Positions 48,301 to 57,152 of a stretch of 64,000 bases of DNA are shown piece after piece (positions within the stretch are counted from its first letter, which is position 1; each line of letters opens with the position of its first letter). The notes under the pieces were generated by a model. The model worked only from the letters and a program-made list of their open reading frames with translations, was not told where the DNA came from and searched no databases. Made by a program: the position numbers and the translations under genes. Source of the stretch: Cafeteria roenbergensis (lineage: Eukaryota > Sar > Bigyra > Bicosoecida > Cafeteriaceae); the NCBI GenBank assembly GCA_008330645.1, contig VLTN01000011.1:434001-498000 (forward strand), read 5' to 3'.

Positions 48301-50481
48301 TCATCTCCTGGGGGGAGCGGGACGACGACAGCCTGGCGAGCGCCTGGTGCACGTAGTCCTGCCCGCAGGACGGGGTGCGCAGCGTCAGGCGCAGGAGCTG
48401 CATGCACGCGGCGGCGAACGTGCCTGGCAGCGGGGCCGACGCGGCCTTGATGGCGTGCGAGACGAGCAGGCCGGCGTCGAGCGTGCGGAGGAAGCGCACC
48501 GCAGCGGGGGCGTTGGGGCCGTCGGCCGATGCCGTGGTGACGTCGGCGACGGCCGCGCTGCTGCCGGAGAGGGCCGCGCGCACGATGCGGAGGACCAGGG
48601 CCGCGAAGGAGGCGCCCGGGCTGTCCGCCGCAGGCCCGCCTGCCGTCGCTCCTGCGGCGGGTGCCGGGCCTGCGGCAGCGATGGAGGCGGCGGGGCCCGC
48701 CTGGCCGGGCTCGCCGAAGGAGTCGGGGGCGCCGCCGGCACCGGCGGCGCCGGGGTGCCCGGCGAAGCGCGACGCGGTGTTGAACAGAAGCGAGAGCACG
48801 GCCGAGAGGCGCCGGGGGGGGTCGGGCTGATCGGCGCCCGCTGCCGCAGCGGCGATGGCGTCGACCGCCGCAGGGTCGCTGAGGAAGGCGGGGGCGCGAG
48901 GTGCCGCCGACCCTGCCGCGCTGGCGGCGCGGGCGGAGGTGGCGAGCGCCTCGAAGGCGATGTCCATGACAGTGACGGCGTCGTCCCCCGTGAGCAGGAA
49001 GGCGTACCCTCCCGCGGAGGCGGCAGCCGGCGCGAGGGCAGAGAAGAGGGCAGACGCGAGCGCGTCGTAGCCGAGGTGGGCGGCGCTGGAGGAGTCGGCG
49101 CCGGGGATGCGCACTGCTGCGGCGCGCGGCAGAGCGGCGAGGATGAAGTGGTTCCACTGCTCGCGCAGCGCGGCCACCTCGACGGGGGCGGTGAACCGGA
49201 GGGCGTGGCGGGCGAGGTTGGCGCGCAGGGCGCCGGACACCTGCTCGGCGATGCGCGCGGCGGTGGGGCGGCTGCACTTGGCGGCGAGCTCGCGCACGAG
49301 GAGGAAGGGGAAGCGCCAGGGCGCCGGGGCGGCCTCCCCCGGCAGGGCGTCGAGCTGCAGGCGGGGCAGGACGCGAGAGCCGGCGCGGACCGACTCGGAG
49401 CGGCCGTCGGACCAGCGCACCCCCACGGCGGCGAGGGACCCGGGGACGGACTCCACGGCCGTGGCGAAGGAGCCAGCCGAGGACTTGGTCGGGGAGATGA
49501 ACAAGGGCTGCGTGGCGAACTCCACCAGCCCCGCCAGCGCCGGAGACTGCGCCAGGGCCTCCGCCGCAAAGGCGGGGTTGCACTCCTCGGGGGACGAGGC
49601 CGTGCGGGACTCGCGGACCACGACCTGCAGGAACCGGAGGGCCAGCTCGGCGTCTGCGCGCGTCCGGGACCGCGACGCCAGCGCCGCGATGCGCGCCGGG
49701 GTGACCATGCCCGGGCGCGGGGCGCGGCGGAACTTGTCCGCGGACAAGGACACGCCGCCGCGCGGGGGGGAGGCGAGCCACTCGCTCCAGGTGGTGGGCT
49801 CAATCTCCACCGCCATGGAGCCCACGAGGAGCATCACGGCCCGGGAGCAAAGCTCGGGCCGCGCCTCCGCGTCCAGGTAGGCGAGGAAGAGGCGGAGGAA
49901 CTCGTTGCACGCCGATCTGCGGACGCGTCAGGATGACGTGGAGGCTCGGCGGGGGCTGGTTCTCGCTGGCGGACCGGAAATTGTCAGAGCTGGACTGTGC
50001 CTCGCACAGCCCGGGGCGCGTGCCGGCGCGCTTGCGCGGGGAGCCCCTCCCGGCCACCGCGCGCAAATGCAAGGCAGCGACCTGCTGGGGCAGTCTGCGC
50101 GCGCATGGCACGCCAAAAGGGGGCGGCAGGCGGCGGCAAGCGGCCGGGCAATGCCAAGGATCCGCCACGCCCGTCCCGCTGCCGCGCTCGCCGGCGCAGC
50201 GGCTGCGACGCAGCAGGCCCACGCCCGAAGCTCAGGCTTGTTGGCGGACCGCACCGCGCCGGGCGCACTCACCCAGCGAACAGAGTCGCGCCCTCGGTCA
50301 CGACGACCAGCCAAAAGACCTTGTCGAGAACAGGAATCCGCGCTGCACTTTCCGAGGTGAGCCCCTCGACGATTTCAGCGAGCTCTCGCAGGACTGGCAC
50401 CCACGCGTCGGGCCGTGCGGTGCGAGAGGCGCGGGCGGCCCCGATCGACTTGAGCGCCGCAATGGCGCGGTTCTCGTCCAT
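11790..50481 (-). CDS. giant midasin-like AAA+/Ig-like/VWA protein (12,568 aa)
   Basis: Five exons: 50481-50273, 49916-12941, 12642-12398, 12206-11945 and 11804-11790. Introns are 356, 298, 191 and 140 nt, all GT-AG with GTGAG donors. Phases are 2, 0, 2 and 0; every join keeps frame and the sum is a whole number of codons. Exon 1 starts MDENRAIAAL; the protein ends STLMADFF. Order: helical N-terminus (1-1490); six AAA+ modules (about 1490-4480); long linker; possible C2-like sandwich (about 7866-8052); Ig-like block (8560-9070); acidic belts (about 11,030-11,290); VWA domains with MIDAS Asp at 11574, 12091 and 12351. Midasin (MDN1/Rea1) has six AAA+, linker, D/E-rich stretch and one MIDAS in about 5000 residues and strips assembly factors from pre-60S ribosomes. 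The shared plan suggests an ATP-driven remodeller with VWA substrate hooks, but substrate and location are unknown. Stop-free introns inside the 37-kb exon cannot be excluded. Confidence 0.85.
11945..13095 (-). other. VWA domain 3 (vwkA-type), split by two introns
   Basis: VDLLFVMDTTGSMGSWI with D12351, then SYK | DYDSSGG across the 298-nt intron, FIDFTENTEAV, GGGDGPEDICGAF, FLILILDAPCHG, and WSD | SHPDGDPGGDDP across the 191-nt intron. The DTTGSM, DGPED, DAPCHG and HPxGDP motifs in this order are those of the VWA in Dictyostelium vwkA and related alpha-kinase proteins. No alpha-kinase domain follows; the protein ends after STLMADFF. Confidence 0.88.
12291..12326. repeat. 18-bp unit, two perfect copies, in an intron
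   Basis: Two identical 18-bp units (cgatgctcgcggaaaagt) lie head to tail inside the third intron of the giant gene. A partial copy of the first half sits just before them at about 12272. Confidence 0.85.
13340..13890 (-). other. VWA domain 2
   Basis: YKLCVAFDRSASMMGG with D12091 gives DxSxS. TTILAFGDSVELV and KMFVFTDGYTARPS supply the later strands. The usual DG loop is present and the metal site looks intact. Confidence 0.85.
14850..15430 (-). other. VWA domain 1 (midasin-type MIDAS)
   Basis: FEFCLLVDNSGSMDG gives a complete DxSxS MIDAS with D11574, followed by MTLTLLMEVFRRLEIDFSVI, FDEGTHLRSG (the T-position loop) and SIVILSDGFVETGG. This is the domain that corresponds in place to the single MIDAS domain of midasin, which binds Ubl-like domains of its substrates. 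Confidence 0.9.
16265..17040 (-). other. acidic low-complexity belt before the VWA domains
   Basis: Residues about 11,030-11,290 hold two Asp-rich tracts, one with alternating DSDSHSDS and one with eight consecutive Asp in DDFDDDDDDDDMEI. They sit between the linker and the first VWA, the same place as the D/E-rich region of midasin. Confidence 0.8.
18279..18329. repeat. glycine-codon triplet repeat
   Basis: A (GCC)n run passes into (ACC)n on the plus strand, encoding about seventeen consecutive glycines on the minus strand within the linker of the giant protein. The switch of third base part-way suggests it is an old run with two expansion phases. Confidence 0.85.
19600..20350 (-). other. 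folded helical region of unknown type in the giant protein
   Basis: Residues about 9926-10,176 stand out from the Ala/Gly-rich linker by rich, non-repetitive composition with many aromatic residues (CKQTVNITAYTFESLAG, YKSSYKPLEKRVAVTVATY, TTTYYYPAMWVLKNAAAMA). It is probably a globular helical domain. I do not recognise a family. Confidence 0.45.
22930..24450 (-). other. ASH/HYDIN-like Ig-fold block in the giant protein
   Basis: Residues about 8560-9070. At least three beta-sandwich repeats are visible: LQIVNNTTTPLQVRFIDV, then SSLSFGNVATGGETETS with LTVHNCTGAELVLKADP, then RCRVLNSGRVPCHV, then VAIGNEGRMAFSILRIE. The pattern S-L-x-F-G-x-V, an N-x-G/T turn and a later L-x-P-G/H strand is that of ASPM-SPD2-Hydin (ASH) and MSP-like Ig folds, which occur in ciliary and centrosomal proteins. 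None is a known part of midasin. Confidence 0.7.
25351..25404. repeat. 18-bp coding minisatellite, three copies
   Basis: Three near-identical 18-bp units (gcgcaggggcggggccgg, the last with one change) encode a Pro-Ala repeat (APAPGP) on the minus strand, in a disordered linker of the giant protein next to a charged helical segment. Confidence 0.85.
36688..45658 (-). other. six tandem AAA+ modules of the giant protein
   Basis: Walker A lysines fall at residues 1529 (GATGVGKS), 2123 (GPEGCGKS), 2472 (GPAATGKT), 2845 (GPTAFKS), 3683 (GPPGIGKT) and 4175 (GETASGKT). Walker B/sensor strands include VDEFNLAPEEVL (D1600), FADEFNLAEPAVL (D2557), LLDEVNLAPPEVLDQL (D3748) and LLDNVNNAPPEVLERL. The DE-N-LAP form and the following F-ATxN sensor strand are characteristic of the midasin/dynein AAA+ branch. 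Modules are 350-840 residues apart. The fourth has a shortened, probably inactive P-loop and an insertion of about 450 residues. Confidence 0.92.
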
Positions 50482-51122
50482 GGCGAGGCGGGGGCAGGCA
50501 AGCAAGCAGGGTTGAGGCTGCCGGAAAAGCCCTGGTCAGTTTCAGGCGCCGAAAGGCAGCCGGTCCTTGGGATGCTGCTGGGGGGCAGCGGGGAAGGTCT
50601 TGCACGCGCGCGCTTAGTTGCTCCGGGGGAAATCGGAACAGCCAACGGGCGGGGCAAGGGGTGCCTGGGACGCCGCCACCGGGGTCGCTGGGTCGCGGTC
50701 TCTGGCCGCCATTGCGCAGCAGCTTCTGCCACCAACTCGCGCTGCAAACCACGCTGCTCTGCCGCTGCTCAGCCGGCCGTGGGCCGCTTTGCCTTCGCGG
50801 CCGCAGCTCCGGCGGGGTGTGCGAGCTGACCGCGACGGAGCCTACTGCTCTCGGCGGTGCGTGTTGTGGTCGCGGAGGAGGAAATGCCATTTTGGAACTC
50901 GCTGTGGCGCGAATCGCTGTCACGCACACTCGCACACACATTTTGGTCGATCACGCTCCCATTGCGGGCCTTGGCGCGTGCGCGCGGGCTGCGGGCAGGA
51001 CGCCAAAGTCCTTGCACAGGCGCCGCGAATGAGGCTCCGTCGCGCATGCATGCGTGGGCGGCAATGCGCCCGATTCCGGAGGCATCGGTCGGTCGGTCGG
51101 TCGGTCAGTCGGTCGGGATCCA
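50482..51122. other. intergenic, 641 bp, upstream of the giant gene
   Basis: Largest gene-free gap in the window. It lies between the start of the giant gene and the stop of the uridine-phosphorylase-like gene, both minus strand, so it should contain the giant gene's promoter. A GGTC tetranucleotide repeat lies at its right edge. Small open frames on both strands show no motif. Confidence 0.45.
51085..51116. repeat. (GGTC)n tetranucleotide repeat
   Basis: Seven to eight copies of GGTC with one base change, starting a few bases beyond the stop codon of the uridine-phosphorylase-like gene, so probably within its 3' untranslated region. Confidence 0.9.
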
Positions 51123-52381
51123 TCAGTCCGCGCGGCGCAGCGCTGCCGTGGCCGCCAGTGCGGCGAGCGCCCCGAAGGCAGCGGCCCCAACCGCGATGAT
51201 CCCGATTGCGGGGGCGTGGCAGTGCCCGTGGTGGGGGCAGTGGCGCGTAGTGCTGGCCTTGGCGGCGCGGGGAGCCGCCAGCGGCACTGCAGCGGGCACC
51301 CTGTCCTCGACGCGCTTGGCAGCGCCGGCAGTCGCCGCCGTGACATCGTGGCGAATGACGACGCGGAGCGCGTCCACTGCCGCGCGGATCGCGCGCGTCT
51401 TGCCGGCGGCCGCCTCTTCGCTGTCCGTGAGGATGCTCGCGACTGCCTCGGCAGTGGACTCATCGGCAGCGCCGGGGCCCTTTTTGGTGACGCCCAGCAC
51501 AGCCAGGACCATGCCGGTGCGCATGTTGCGAGCGCCCCCGATCGCAAAGAGCGCCGCCCCCTCCATCTCCGTGGCCACGGCGCCACCGCCCACCCAGGCT
51601 GCCCAGCGGGCGTCGGCCGCAGCGGCGTCCGGCACGTAGCCCGGGACCTCCGAGTAGAAGCTGCCCTTGCAGTGGGTCACGCCCACCCAGGGGGGGCGGT
51701 CGCCCTCGGCGCCCATCGTGGCCAGCCGCAGTGCGGTGACGAGCTCGTGGCTGGCCACGGCGGGGAACTCCGCGGGGAGGTAAGCGCGAGTGGTGCCGTC
51801 ATCCCGGATGCACCCCGTGGACACCACGACGTCGCCCACGCGCATTCCCGCCTGGAGGGAGCCGCACGTGCCGACGCGGATCACTGCAGCGCGCGCGAGA
51901 GGGGAAAGGGGCAAGGCGCTAGGGGCGCACGACGCGCTCGCCGAGTCGCACGCGCTGGCATCAGGCTCCCCGCGGCGCGCAGCGGGTGCTGCCCAGGCGG
52001 GCGCGTCTCACGGGTGTGGCAGCCGAGGAGGGCCAACTCCTCAAAGACAATGGCGGCGCTGGCGCTGCCAATGCCGTGGGCGGCGGCGAAAACGTTGACG
52101 CCATCGAGCTGGCCTCTCCAAACAGTGAAGCCGCGGTTCGTCGCCACCTCCGCGGGGTCGTCAAAGAGGGCCGCGATCTTCGCAATGCGGCCCGGGTCGC
52201 CGGCGAGGATGCCATAGGCGCCCTTGATGCCGTTGGGGGAGGCCTTGACGTGCATCGGCTCGGCGTCGCCGCGCAAAAAATCCACGCCTGCGGGCAGCTG
52301 GACGCCGGCCGTCAGGACCGGCGCGCGCTTGGGGAATGGCGCGAGCATAGAAGCGGCGTCATCGATGCTGTGAGTGTCCAT
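51123..52381 (-). CDS. uridine phosphorylase-like enzyme with C-terminal membrane anchor (376 aa)
   Basis: Two exons, 52381-52012 and 51883-51123. The 128-nt intron has donor GTGAGA and acceptor CGCTGCAG, phase 1. Start ATG gives MDTHSIDDAASML. Nucleoside phosphorylase (NP-I) motifs are in order: GDPGR at 61-65 (the phosphate-binding G-D-P-x-R of uridine phosphorylase), HGIGSASAAI, IRVGTCGSL at 125-133 (phosphate Arg/Thr), HCKGSFYSEVPG, and EMEGAALF with M230/E231 (ribose binding). The reaction is phosphorolysis of a nucleoside, most likely uridine, to base and ribose-1-phosphate. The last 30 residues (347-376) form one hydrophobic helix ending RRAD, after a His-rich linker; ordinary family members are soluble and end before this. 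Tail anchoring to a membrane is inferred. Confidence 0.85.
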
Positions 52382-52699
52382 GCTCGCACGAGTCGGGCAG
52401 GGGCCGCGGAGTGGTCGGGCCGGAGCAAGCGCCGTTTTGCACGGAACGCTCCCTGTCGCTCTGCCAGCGTGTGTGGTTGGTTGAATGAAAAACATCGTGT
52501 GTGGTTGGTCGGGCTGCGCTGGAAAAAGCGAGAGTATTGTCGGCCCGCGGCGTTTGCGCGTCAGTGCGTGCACTATCCAGCGCCCCGCACGAGCCGACTG
52601 GTCTGGGGGGGTCGGCGCCGAGCGGGTTGCCTGCGCGCAACCCACGCTCCTGTGGTCCCGGCCAGCCAGTGGCTCCCGCCTTGCGGCTCTGGTGCGTCG
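52382..52699. other. intergenic, 318 bp
   Basis: Between two minus-strand genes. It should hold the promoter of the uridine-phosphorylase-like gene and the 3' end of the beta-helix gene. A short imperfect repeat, tgtgtggttggt, occurs twice near 52468-52508. Nothing else is apparent. Confidence 0.4.
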
Positions 52700-55137
52700 C
52701 TACCAGCACGGCGAGGTGTTGTTGGCGTACGTCTCCATCCACTGGGACTGGTGCTCTGGCGACACGTCGGTGAAGGTCGTGACGTTCTGGAAGCAGTTGT
52801 TCACGATGAGGTTGTACACCGGCACGCAAGGGTGGTCCTGCGTGATGTTGGCAAGCAGGGGGTACGCGGTTGACCAGGGGGGCTGCTGGTAGTGCAGGGC
52901 ATCCAGGGCAGCGACGAGCGATCCGTTGATCGGGTTGCAGCTGCTCTTTTGCCATGTCAGCCCGCGGTCGTCGATGTGCACCGCCAGGCCGGCATCGCGG
53001 AACGAGTTGCCGGACACAACGTGGCGACGCCCGCCGCCGATGAACATGGCCGCGTGCACGTTGACAAAGTCGTTGTCCAAGAACGAGTTGGCGCTGAGCT
53101 GGTCGTCGTTGTACACCGCCTGGATGCTGCTCGCCCCGAGCGCTGGCGCCTCCATCGTGACCACGTTGGCGATGGTGTTGTCGCGCAGAGTGTTGTTCCG
53201 GTGGGCCCACGACCGGCCACTGTACCAAGCGCCGCTGTCGCTCACTTCGAAGCAGAGAAGACTGGCCTGGTTCGCCTCAAAGACGTTGTTGTTGCCGCCG
53301 CCGAGCCAGGCGTTGTGCGGCGCGTGCCCGATGCTCGACGTCCTGTAGGTGTTTCCCACGCCGCCCCAGCTCATCCCCGGAGTGTACGTGCGCGTCAGTC
53401 GCCCGTACCCCACGGCAACCACGCCAGCGGCCGTGTTCCCGCCCGGCTGCAGCGTGGCCTCCACCCCGCCGCCCACGTGCGCGGCGGCACAGCCAGCCAG
53501 CGACACGTTGGCGCCGTCCACCACGTTGCCCGTTCCCTCGACTGCCAGCCCCACGTGCGTCATACCGGCCGAGTCGACGTCCTTCACAGTCACGCCCTGC
53601 GCGCCGCCCACGCTGATGCCTCGGAAGCCGTAGCGCAGCTGCAGCCCCTGGAACGCAACGAAGGCCAGAGGGACGGGCGCCCCCGCCGCCGCGCGCCGCG
53701 CCGCCGCGGCCTCCCCGAGCTGCTCCCAGCGGCTGCGCGCCGTCTCCAAGGCGTCGTCCCGGAAGTTGCGCGTGGCGGCCACTGAGGCGCCCGCCGCAGC
53801 GGCGTGGGAGCGCACGCCTTGGGCAGCTGCGCCCGTGGTGATGATGGCAGCCGCGGCCCCAACCGCCACCTCGTCCGTGGGCGCAGCGCCCTCGGGCGGC
53901 AGAATAAACGCCCGAAGCGACTGGCGATCGATGAAGTACTCCCCGGGCGCGTCCAGCTCGGACAGCAGGGACACGCCGTAGAATCGGGCCTTTGGCTCGA
54001 AGCCGTACACCGGCGGGGTGGCCTTGTCCGTGGCGATCAGCGACCCGCCCCCTGGCGCCGCAGCGACGGACGAGAGGCGCACGTAGCTGTCCGCCCAGTC
54101 GTACTTCCAGAAGCCGTGGAGCCAGCAGTCGCCGCCCTCCCCGCCGCACTCCGCCGCCCACGCCAGTGGACGAGTCGCCTCCGCCCGGAAGCTGGATGCT
54201 GAGCTGACGGCCTCGATGTGGGTCCAGTTGAACAGCGTCACGGTGGAGGGGAATGCCCCCGAAACCGCGCCACGGCGCCCTCGCCGCGGGTCCGGGACCG
54301 GCGCTGGGGGCGCCGCGGCCTGGAACGTGTTGGGCCAGCGCGCGAGGGTCAGCGGCCGCCCCGCCCACGACACCTCGCCGCGCTGCCAGGAGCACTGGCC
54401 CAGCCCTCCGGGGCCGAGGGGGCCTACCAGTGCCGCGGCGGCGCTGCGGTTGCCGCCCATGGCTGCCACGAGGTCGAGGCACAGCGCCCCGGCGGGGAGG
54501 CGCCACCCGGCCCGGGCGAGCGCGGCGGCGGCGCCTCCGGACCCGGGGCGAAGGCTCGGCGCCTCTCCCCCGCACGGCTGCAGGCGGGACATGGTGGTCA
54601 CCGGTCCCCCAAGCAGGCGGGGCCGGCCTTGCTCCGGGCTCGCAGCCGCCCACACCACGGGCGAGGCCTCGCTGTCGCCGCTGTCCAGAGCCGGGTCAAG
54701 CAGGAGGACGGGCGAGGCGCTGTCCGCGGGCGCGTTGGCATAGTCCCCTGCCCTGATCAGCACCCTGGCGCCTCCTGCGGGAAGCATTCCGGATGCTTGG
54801 TCCCGCAGGCCGCGGACGGCGTCCCGTGCGCGGGTCAGGGTGGCAAAGGGGGCCTCGGAGGTGCCCGGGTTGGAATCCTTGCCTGCGCCAGGGAGAGAGA
54901 GAGACTATAGGAACGTCTGCAGCGGTCGCGCGCGGCGAGTCGGCCCACCGACACAACGGGAGGCGACGCGCGCGCGCTTGGGCGAGGCCAGCAAGGGCAC
55001 GGTGGCGGTGCGGCCCGAGAGTTTGCTGTTTGCTGCAACTCACCGTCCGTGCTGCTGACGAAGAACATAGCAGGGCTGGCCCTCGCCATGACGGCAGCAG
55101 CCGCCAACGCCGCCGCAAGGCCGAGGAGTCTCGCCAT
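52700..55137 (-). CDS. secreted right-handed parallel beta-helix protein (758 aa)
   Basis: Two exons, 55137-55044 and 54882-52700. The 161-nt intron has a GTGAGT donor and a CT-rich acceptor ending GGCGCAG, phase 1. Exon 1 is mostly a signal peptide (MARLLGLAAALAAAAV). The join gives FFVSSTDGKDSNPGTSEAPF then ATLTRARDAVRGL, the classic entrance of bacterial-type right-handed beta-helix enzymes. LARWPNTF and a long array of N/G-rich coils follow (NNNVFEANQ, NNTLRDNTIANV, DNDFVNVHAAMFIGG, VSGNSFRDAGLAVHIDDRG). Several N-x-S/T sites are present. These features fit carbohydrate-active beta-helix families (GH141-like or GH120-like); the substrate cannot be read from sequence. Role is probably extracellular or phagosomal polysaccharide breakdown. 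It is head to head with the NSUN-like gene. Confidence 0.83.
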
Positions 55138-55274
55138 GGCAAGGACCGCGGCGCGCGCCCTCGCGTGCTGCGGCAAAGCAGGATCCGCTGCCTGCGAACA
55201 CAAAACTTGCGTGCAGCTCTGCCACGGCAACCGGCTCTGGTGCCGTCGGCGGCAGCCACGCACACGGCGGCGCG
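55138..55274. promoter_or_regulatory. 137-bp bidirectional promoter interval
   Basis: The start codons of the beta-helix gene (minus, 55137) and the NSUN-like gene (plus, 55275) face away from each other across only 137 bp, so both promoters and 5' leaders must lie here or overlap the coding starts. I see no clear TATA or initiator motif. Confidence 0.5.
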
Positions 55275-56888
55275 ATGGAGCCTGTCGTGCCCCCTGACTT
55301 TGTCGAGTTTTGCCGTGCGTGCGGGGTCCCGCAAGCGATTTTTTCAGCGCAGCCGGCCAAACTGAGGTTTGCGAGGCTCTGTCCGCACGCTGCGGCGTGG
55401 AGGGAAGCTGCCCCACCGGGCGCTGGCGCGCTCGACGCTGCGCAGCGAGCCGCACTGGAGTCGTTCGCCTCTGGGCGGGCCCCCAAGCGCGCCCTCGACG
55501 AGGGCCGGGGGGCAGGGGGCCCAGCGTCGAAGCGAGCGGCGCGCGCGCCGGCCGCCGTTCCGACGCCCTTGCCAGTGCGGGAGTGCAAGGCAGGGCAGCA
55601 GTCTGCACCCAAGGGCGACATCACGCCCAAGGATGGTCGCGCAAGCTGCGAGGGGGCATGCCTGCCCCTGGGGTGGCTTCCCGGCATGCTTCAGCTGCCG
55701 GCGAGCGTGTCCCTGCGGGGCAGCGCGCTCGAGGCCGTCGGGGCGCTGGCCGGCATCGACGCCGCGTCGGCCGCCGCTTGCTTTGCGCTTGATCCCCTTC
55801 CGGGCCAGCGCGTGCTGGACGCGTGCGCGGCCCCCGGCTCGAAGCTGTGCCTGCTGGCCGACCTGATGCACCGGCGAGGCGTGCTGGTGGGCCTGGACGT
55901 GTCGGCGCCGCGACTGCACACTGCCCGCGCCCTGGCCCGGCGGCAGCAGCTGCTGCGGGGGGGCTGGTGGCAGCCGGGGTTCCGCCTGGCGCTGGTCGAG
56001 GCGGACGCGGCTGCCGAGCTGCCCGCCGCAGCGGCCGCCGCGCCCCTGCCCGACCGCGACCCGGGGCCGGGCCGGGAGCGCTTCGCCTTGCTGTCCGGGC
56101 TGCGGGACGGGCTCCGGGGAGGGCTGCGCAGCGGGATGAGGGTGGTGGCCGACTCCGCGGCGGAGGCGCTGGGAAGGCCAGTGCCAGTGCGGGGCGGCGA
56201 CGGGACCACACCGCCGCCGCCCCTGCTGCGCCCAGCGTTTGACCTGCGCCCGGCGGAGGCCACTGCCTCGGGAAGCAGGGGGGGCGGCGCGGGAGCCGCA
56301 GCGGGGGAGAGCGGCTCCAGGGAGGGCACGGCGCCGGCATGCCGCGCCGTCGCAGCCGCCGGCGCAGCCGCAGCCGCAGACGCAGACGCAGACGCGGCCG
56401 CCGCTGCGGGGCCGGGGGCGCGGCATCTGCCGCCTGGGCGTGGCGCGGGCTCTGGACGCGAGGAGCCCGGCTGGGACCGCATTCTGGTTGACGCGCCGTG
56501 CACGCACGACGGCAGCCTGAAGCACATCCGAAAGCTGCTCGACGCGCCGGGGGGCGGCTGGGGCGCGCTGCGGCGAGAGACTGGCCTGTCGACCAGGGGC
56601 GTCGAGGCCGCGGCCGAGCTGCAGCTTCGGCTCGCAACTCGTGCCTTTGACGCGCTGCGCCCGGGCGGGCACCTCCTTTACGCCACTTGCAGCCTCACGG
56701 ACGCGCAGAACGGGGCTGTCATCGAAGCCCTGCTCCGCTCCAGGCCGGCGGCGTCGCTCATCCCAGTTGCCCGTGCGGGCGGCTGGCCCGTGGTCCCGGG
56801 GCGCCTGGAGCACACCCTCAGGTTCGACCCGCTGCGGGGCGACACGAGCGGGCTGTTTCTGGCCAAACTCCAGCGGGCGGCCGAGTGA
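55275..56888 (+). CDS. RsmB/NSUN-family RNA (cytosine-5) methyltransferase (537 aa)
   Basis: Intronless. Start ATG at 55275 (MEPVVPPDFVEFC). SAM-binding motif I VLDACAAPGSK is at 180-190, followed by GLDVSAPRL. Motif IV DAPCTHDGS is at 406-414 with Cys409, and motif VI ATCSLTDAQN holds Cys472. In this family the motif VI Cys attacks C6 of cytosine and the motif IV Cys helps release the product, so both catalytic cysteines are present. The sequence THDGSLKHIRK after motif IV, rather than SGTG, places it in a divergent eukaryotic branch. A Gly/Ala/Pro-rich insertion of about 150 residues (roughly 247-395) separates motifs I-III from IV. The RNA substrate (tRNA, rRNA or organellar) is not decidable here. 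Confidence 0.85.
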   Translation: MEPVVPPDFVEFCRACGVPQAIFSAQPAKLRFARLCPHAAAWREAAPPGAGALDAAQRAALESFASGRAPKRALDEGRGAGGPASKRAARAPAAVPTPLPVRECKAGQQSAPKGDITPKDGRASCEGACLPLGWLPGMLQLPASVSLRGSALEAVGALAGIDAASAAACFALDPLPGQRVLDACAAPGSKLCLLADLMHRRGVLVGLDVSAPRLHTARALARRQQLLRGGWWQPGFRLALVEADAAAELPAAAAAAPLPDRDPGPGRERFALLSGLRDGLRGGLRSGMRVVADSAAEALGRPVPVRGGDGTTPPPPLLRPAFDLRPAEATASGSRGGGAGAAAGESGSREGTAPACRAVAAAGAAAAADADADAAAAAGPGARHLPPGRGAGSGREEPGWDRILVDAPCTHDGSLKHIRKLLDAPGGGWGALRRETGLSTRGVEAAAELQLRLATRAFDALRPGGHLLYATCSLTDAQNGAVIEALLRSRPAASLIPVARAGGWPVVPGRLEHTLRFDPLRGDTSGLFLAKLQRAAE

Positions 56889-57152
56889 GCCGTTCGCGCG
56901 CTGCAGCACAGCCGGCCTTGCGGCCTTGCAGCTCCTTTCCGCGTGGGCGATCGCCGCACGCCGCAGCAAGCTGGGCGTGGCGCGCGGTCACGCATCGCCA
57001 ACACAATTACACACACATACACACAAACATAACCACGCATTCGAGCAGGCCAGCGAGCAGAGCCGTGAGCCTGCCCGCCCCGCTGTCCGGTCGCCTCGCG
57101 CCACACGCGGGCGCCCCGCTCCCTGCGCGCCGTGCGGGACAGGCTCGCGAGA
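56889..57152. other. intergenic with CA/ACA-rich tract
   Basis: 264 bp between the NSUN-like stop and the carboxylesterase start, both plus strand. It includes an A/C-rich stretch at about 56998-57035 (imperfect ACACAC/ACAT runs), which stands out against the GC-rich background and may lie in the promoter or 5' leader of the esterase. Confidence 0.5.

Noticed and set aside
11790-50481. Calling the giant gene simply midasin (MDN1)
   Set aside because: The AAA+ and first VWA order fits, but length, Ig-like folds, two extra VWAs and the very long N-terminus do not. An ordinary midasin may exist elsewhere in the genome.
50618-51199. Open frames in the gap before the giant gene
   Set aside because: Several overlapping frames of 70-260 codons on both strands, none with a motif or splice pattern. 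Such frames are expected at this GC level.
57132-57152. GTG start for the carboxylesterase seven codons upstream
   Set aside because: The ATG at 57153 gives a clean signal peptide; the upstream codon is GTG and adds charged residues before it.
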